Positions 60,495-64,000 of a stretch of DNA of 64,000 nt are shown piece after piece. A program made the translations under genes and the position numbers. The stretch comes from Clostridiaceae bacterium (GTDB taxonomy: Bacteria > Bacillota > Clostridia > Lachnospirales > Lachnospiraceae): the NCBI GenBank assembly GCA_910575435.1, contig CAJTGI010000006.1, forward strand, positions 62,001-126,000, read 5' to 3'. The notes under the pieces are model-generated. The model had not been told where the DNA came from, searched no databases, and saw only the letters and a list, made by a program, of their open reading frames with translations. Numbering within the stretch: the first letter of the stretch is position 1; each line of letters begins with the position of its first letter.

Positions 60495-62561
60495 ATGTGT
60501 GCAGATAGCACTTCACCCCAAAATCCCGAATATGCTATAATGGAAAATTCAGAATATATGAAAGAGCAGCATCAGGAAATTCTTCTTGGAAAGGAAGAAG
60601 GACTGGATGTTTCCGCCTATTCAAATCCAGAACTTAATTGGCTCCAGATGGAGCAGATACGGATGGGAATCAAGGATAAAGTAGATGTCTCTGCCTATGC
60701 GGACCCCTCGTATAGTTATGAGACCATGAAGCAGATTAGGCTTTCCTCCTATTCGTCAAATGATCTTTCCGATTATCTGGATAGGGGATTTATAGATGAC
60801 GAGCTGGAGCAAATCCGCCTTGCCTTAGAGGATGGGCTTCCCATTGACTTGTGGCTGACGGATGATATGTACGTGCAGCAGATTCATGAGATTAGAATTG
60901 GCATGTATGAGGGGCTGGATGTGGGTATCTATGCAAATTCCCAGTATAACTGGATGCAGATGCGGGAAATTCGCCTTGGCCTGGAGAAGAAACTGAAGGT
61001 AGAGACATATACTAATTATCTGTTCAGTCACTGGCAGATGCAGGAAATCCGCTTGGGGCTGGAAGCTGGGCTAGATGTTTCCTCTTATGCCAAACTGATA
61101 TTTTCTGCTTCAGATATGAAGCAGAAGCGGCAGAAGCTTATGACGACTCGGACGCCAGAAACTGTCAATGCTGATAAGCTAGGAATAGTTTTGAGCGAAA
61201 TTGCCAAAAAAGAATTTAGCATTTTAGTGGAAAACAATGGAAATAAAGCCTTTGCGTTTATTCCCTGGGTTCCCGGGAATATGGTGACGGAAGCAGATAT
61301 ATATGAATCCCTGGAGAGCAGGGGCATTGTTAATGGCATCAGGCATGAGGCGATTACGGAATTGATTAAGAAAAGAAGAATGAATGAAAAAGTTCTGATT
61401 GCCGAGGGAACGCCTGCCAGGGATGGCAAGGATGGCTGGTATGAGTTTTTTGTACGGCTTGATTTGCCTCGCATTCCGGCGCCCCTTCCCGATGGCGGCG
61501 TTGATTATGTCAACATTGAGGCTTTTGAGATGGTGGATGAGGGAGAGAAAATTGCAGTATACCATCCCGCTCAGAAAGGGGAGGATGGCCAGAATATTTT
61601 TGGGGAAGTGCTTCACGCCAATAAGGGTTTTGAAAAAAAGCCATTGCGCGGAGAGGGCTTTATGATTGCCCCGGACGGCGTGACATATATTTCCAGAATG
61701 AATGGAAAGTTTGAGTATCGAAACGGACGGATTATCATTACCAACATGATTATAATACGTGAAGATGTGACGGCCGTTACGGGAAAATTGGAGATTGATG
61801 GTTCCGTTTACGTGGTTGGCAGCGTCTATTCGGGAGGGTATATTGAAGCGACAGGCGATATTATAGTAGAGCAAAATGTCGAGAAGGCCAGGCTCGTTGC
61901 TGGCGGCAATGTCATGATCAAGAGGGGGAGCTGCTCTAAGCATGATTGCTTTATTGATGCGAAGGGGGAAGTTTCCAGCAGTTTCTTTGAAGCCGCCAAT
62001 ATTAATGCCGATGGTGATGTGAAGGCGAACTATATTATGAATAGCGAAATTAACACGATGGGAAAGGTAATCGTATCTGGCAGCAAGGGGATGCTTCTCG
62101 GCGGGAAGGTTCGCGCGGTCAGGGGGGTGGATACTTTCAACCTGGGCAACAGCTCTCATATAAAAACATTTTTGGAAGTGGGCAGGAATGCGCTGTATGA
62201 TAAGCAGCAGGCGATTTTTTCAGAAAAGAGGGAACAGATTTTAGACCAGCTATCTATGCTTGAGAAGCAGTGGAACAGAATTTTACAGGCCCTTCCCCCG
62301 AAAAAGGAGGAGGCGGTGAAACTCATTAAGAAATTAAATGCGGCAATAGTCACCAAAGACCATGAATTGGCTGATTTGGATGCTGACATTTCCAAACTTG
62401 CCAATTTGACGGATCAGGACATGAAGGCAGTCTTTGTCAGGGGAAACGCATATGAGGGGAGCGTAATTGAGATCAATAAGATTAAATATATGCTTCCATC
62501 CCATGTGTTCAGAATTATGTTTAAGCTGAGAAATAAATCTGTCGTTATGGTTAAAATCTAA
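60495..62561 (+). CDS. FapA/DUF342-family protein with N-terminal helical repeats
   Basis: A 688-residue cytoplasmic protein. The first 220 residues are about six copies of a 36-residue repeat with the core QMEQIRMGIKDKVDVSAYA, varying as REIRLGLEKKLKVETY and QEIRLGLEAGLDVSSYA. The rest is the FapA/DUF342 region with parallel beta-helix segments (GKLEIDGSVYVVGSVYSGGY, GDIIVEQNVEKARLVAGGNV) and a C-terminal coiled coil (SEKREQILDQLSMLEKQW). A TATAAT at 60413-60418 places the transcript start near 60425, so ATG 60495 is taken. Related proteins affect flagella and polarity. The HD-GYP gene follows 26 bases on. Confidence 0.83.
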   Translation: MCADSTSPQNPEYAIMENSEYMKEQHQEILLGKEEGLDVSAYSNPELNWLQMEQIRMGIKDKVDVSAYADPSYSYETMKQIRLSSYSSNDLSDYLDRGFIDDELEQIRLALEDGLPIDLWLTDDMYVQQIHEIRIGMYEGLDVGIYANSQYNWMQMREIRLGLEKKLKVETYTNYLFSHWQMQEIRLGLEAGLDVSSYAKLIFSASDMKQKRQKLMTTRTPETVNADKLGIVLSEIAKKEFSILVENNGNKAFAFIPWVPGNMVTEADIYESLESRGIVNGIRHEAITELIKKRRMNEKVLIAEGTPARDGKDGWYEFFVRLDLPRIPAPLPDGGVDYVNIEAFEMVDEGEKIAVYHPAQKGEDGQNIFGEVLHANKGFEKKPLRGEGFMIAPDGVTYISRMNGKFEYRNGRIIITNMIIIREDVTAVTGKLEIDGSVYVVGSVYSGGYIEATGDIIVEQNVEKARLVAGGNVMIKRGSCSKHDCFIDAKGEVSSSFFEAANINADGDVKANYIMNSEINTMGKVIVSGSKGMLLGGKVRAVRGVDTFNLGNSSHIKTFLEVGRNALYDKQQAIFSEKREQILDQLSMLEKQWNRILQALPPKKEEAVKLIKKLNAAIVTKDHELADLDADISKLANLTDQDMKAVFVRGNAYEGSVIEINKIKYMLPSHVFRIMFKLRNKSVVMVKI

Positions 62562-62587
62562 TATAGAAAGAGAGGCGTGGGAACATA

Positions 62588-63685
62588 ATGTTACGTGATA
62601 CCATTTTGATTGTAGAAAATGACGAAGATAGCCGTAAGAAATTGGTGGAATTATTTCAAAATAAATATAAAATTCTGGAGGTATCCAATGAGAAAGATGG
62701 AATTGATATCTTGCGGAATCAGGTATCTTCTCTTGCAGTTGTCATTTTTAATCTTCTGATACCGGCGGAGGATAATTTTCAGGTGATGAAGCGGCTGAAT
62801 AAGAAAAAGCTTACATCCCGCATCCCATTTATCATGATTACCAGCGAGGAAGCTGGGAAATATGAAAAAACAGGGTATGAATATGGCGTTGTGAGTTATA
62901 TCAGGAAACCTTTTTACTCTGACGTGGTGAAACAGCTTGTGGATAATGTTGTTGAAGTATTTCAATATAAAACCCAGCTTGAAGTTACAGTGAAGAATCA
63001 GACAGAGAAGCTTAAAATGCAGAACGCCATGCTTAAACTGATGACAGAGAAGCAAAAACATATGAATGAGGTTCTGATCGAATCTTTGAGCAATCTTGTG
63101 GAATTTAGAAATTTGGAATCAGAACAGCACATTAAGAGGATTCGGGAATTTACTTTATGCCTCGGCACGAGCGTTAGGAAGCTGTATCCGGAGTATGGCT
63201 TGACGGAAGAAAAGCTTGACATCATTGGCTGGGCGTCCTCGCTGCATGATATTGGAAAAATAGTGATTCCTGACAATATCATACTAAAAGCCGGAAAATT
63301 AACTGAGGATGAATATGAAGTGATAAAATCTCACACCACGAAGGGCGCGGAAATTATCGAGAGAGTAATTCATTTAGATAGCAAGGCATTTTGCAATTAC
63401 GCCTATGATATTGCCAGGCATCACCATGAAAAATATGATGGAAATGGATATCCGGATGGATTGAAGGGAGAAGAAATCAGCATTGCCGCACAGATTGTAT
63501 CCCTTGTGGATGTTTATGACGCCCTTACGTCAAAGCGCGTTTATAAGGCTGCATACAAAGAAGACAAGGCGTTTCAGATGATTATCAATGGGCAGAGCGG
63601 GGCTTTTTCTTCTAAATTGTTGAAAGCCTTTACCGAAGTGAGGGAAGAATTTGAGGCTATTGTAAAAAAATATCGGGATGAGTAA
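62588..63685 (+). CDS. HD-GYP protein with degenerate receiver domain
   Basis: A 365-residue protein: receiver-like domain (1-125), linker coiled coil (125-165) and HD-GYP domain (165-350). HD residues H220/D221 (SLHDIGK), the HHHEKYDGNGYPDG motif (278-291) and downstream VSLVDVYDALTSKR are intact, so it should hydrolyse cyclic di-GMP or a related dinucleotide. In the receiver, the phosphoacceptor Asp is replaced by Asn55 (AVVIFNLLIP) although Lys107 (YIRKPF) remains, so it is probably not phosphorylated. It is co-transcribed with the FapA-like gene and may share its control. Confidence 0.9.
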   Translation: MLRDTILIVENDEDSRKKLVELFQNKYKILEVSNEKDGIDILRNQVSSLAVVIFNLLIPAEDNFQVMKRLNKKKLTSRIPFIMITSEEAGKYEKTGYEYGVVSYIRKPFYSDVVKQLVDNVVEVFQYKTQLEVTVKNQTEKLKMQNAMLKLMTEKQKHMNEVLIESLSNLVEFRNLESEQHIKRIREFTLCLGTSVRKLYPEYGLTEEKLDIIGWASSLHDIGKIVIPDNIILKAGKLTEDEYEVIKSHTTKGAEIIERVIHLDSKAFCNYAYDIARHHHEKYDGNGYPDGLKGEEISIAAQIVSLVDVYDALTSKRVYKAAYKEDKAFQMIINGQSGAFSSKLLKAFTEVREEFEAIVKKYRDE

Positions 63686-63987
63686 TTAGCGATAGGATAT
63701 TTTGGGCAACCAGTTTGTCAACGTGGGTGCATGGGTAATAATAGAATAGTTGTCATGGGTAGGGCTGGATTGATTGGAACTAGATGTTTTGCTGTCAATT
63801 TGGCCCTATTATTTTTACCGGGTGCATGAAGAATGTTTTATGAAAATGAAAGTTGAAAATTCTCATGTACTTTTAGTGAAAAAGATGTTACACTTATAAT
63901 AGATTGATATCAAATTTAGATTCGTTAAGTGTTTCATGATATGGCTAGAAGGGTGGCATAATCGTTAAAGGAGGCTTAACACATAAA
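63686..63987. other. Intergenic region with promoter before the last gene
   Basis: No gene is seen in these 302 bases. A TATAAT (63894-63899) lies about 90 bases before the next start codon, with a weak TTTAGT upstream, and an AAAGGAGG at 63968-63975. Nothing else was recognised. Confidence 0.45.
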
Positions 63988-64000
63988 ATGATTCCAAAAA
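63988..64000 (+). CDS. Possible start of next gene (cut by window end)
   Basis: ATG ATT CCA AAA follows an AAAGGAGG site, though at a rather long 12-base spacing. Only four codons lie in the window, so nothing can be said of the product. Confidence 0.4.

Noticed and set aside
1-64000. tRNA, rRNA or well-known riboswitch genes
   Set aside because: I read the gaps for tRNA-like cloverleafs with TTCGA/GGTTC loops and for rRNA segments and saw none that held up; a covariance-model scan would be decisive.

Overview
The window looks like a chromosomal segment of an anaerobic, Gram-positive, probably gut-associated member of the Clostridia, most likely Lachnospiraceae. Pointers are the reverse rubrerythrin with a PerR-type regulator, BspA-like leucine-rich surface proteins, a D-alanylation-like cluster, GH25 lysozyme, a spore-coat (CotJC) gene remnant, FapA/HD-GYP signalling proteins, strong AGGAGG ribosome sites and a moderate GC content. 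No rRNA, tRNA or CRISPR array was seen. Family-level placement is inference.

Layout. 1-10.6 kb (+): a partial PEGA-domain protein, a phospho-sugar mutase, then a cell-envelope cluster in the order adenylation enzyme (DltA-like), carrier protein (DltC-like), MBOAT acyltransferase (DltB-like) and SGNH protein (DltD-like), followed by two secreted proteins (one a transglutaminase) and an aspartate/glutamate racemase. 10.6-17.6 kb (-): a subtilase with a C-terminal HxxxDxxxH domain and a leucine-rich-repeat protein, plus a second copy of this pair in which the protease copy is a 5'-truncated pseudogene. 17.7-24.6 kb (-): an operon for a solute-binding lipoprotein with an added N-terminal propeller-like region, two sugar-type permeases, an HlyD-type adaptor and a MacB-like periplasmic-core protein. 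It is divergent from a response regulator/sensor kinase pair (24.9-26.9 kb). Eleven-base TTAAGA-type repeats lie before both the protease operon and this divergent region, so the kinase pair may control both. 

26.9-39.3 kb: a BspA-like surface protein, an XRE regulator, an Rrf2/IscR regulator, glycogen branching enzyme, two AraC regulators, a GH25 lysozyme, a small secreted His/Cys-rich repeat protein and an MFS transporter. 39.3-42.3 kb: an AT-richer patch with MATE and MarR genes surrounded by gene debris (a winged-helix fragment, a cytidylate-kinase-like N-terminus, a frameshifted ORF). 42.3-47.6 kb: reverse rubrerythrin and PerR with candidate operators, a lipoprotein, an XRE gene divergent from a membrane Ser/Thr kinase, and a ClC chloride channel. 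47.8-56.4 kb: a GH59-type glycosidase, two chemoreceptors, and between them a serine recombinase beside a CotJC remnant. 56.4-64 kb: a 46-residue Cys-rich peptide gene missed by length cut-offs, a DUF3737 protein, a radical-SAM/partner DNA repair pair under what look like paired LexA boxes, and a FapA-like protein with N-terminal repeats next to an HD-GYP protein whose receiver lacks the phosphoacceptor Asp.

Across the window, gaps between genes carry clusters of short perfect hairpins, several of them related in sequence (ATGCCA/TGGCAT and AAGTTGC/GCAACTT arms). They look like a dispersed palindromic repeat family. Gene starts were chosen by ribosome-site spacing and signal peptides and therefore often differ from the longest reading frame.
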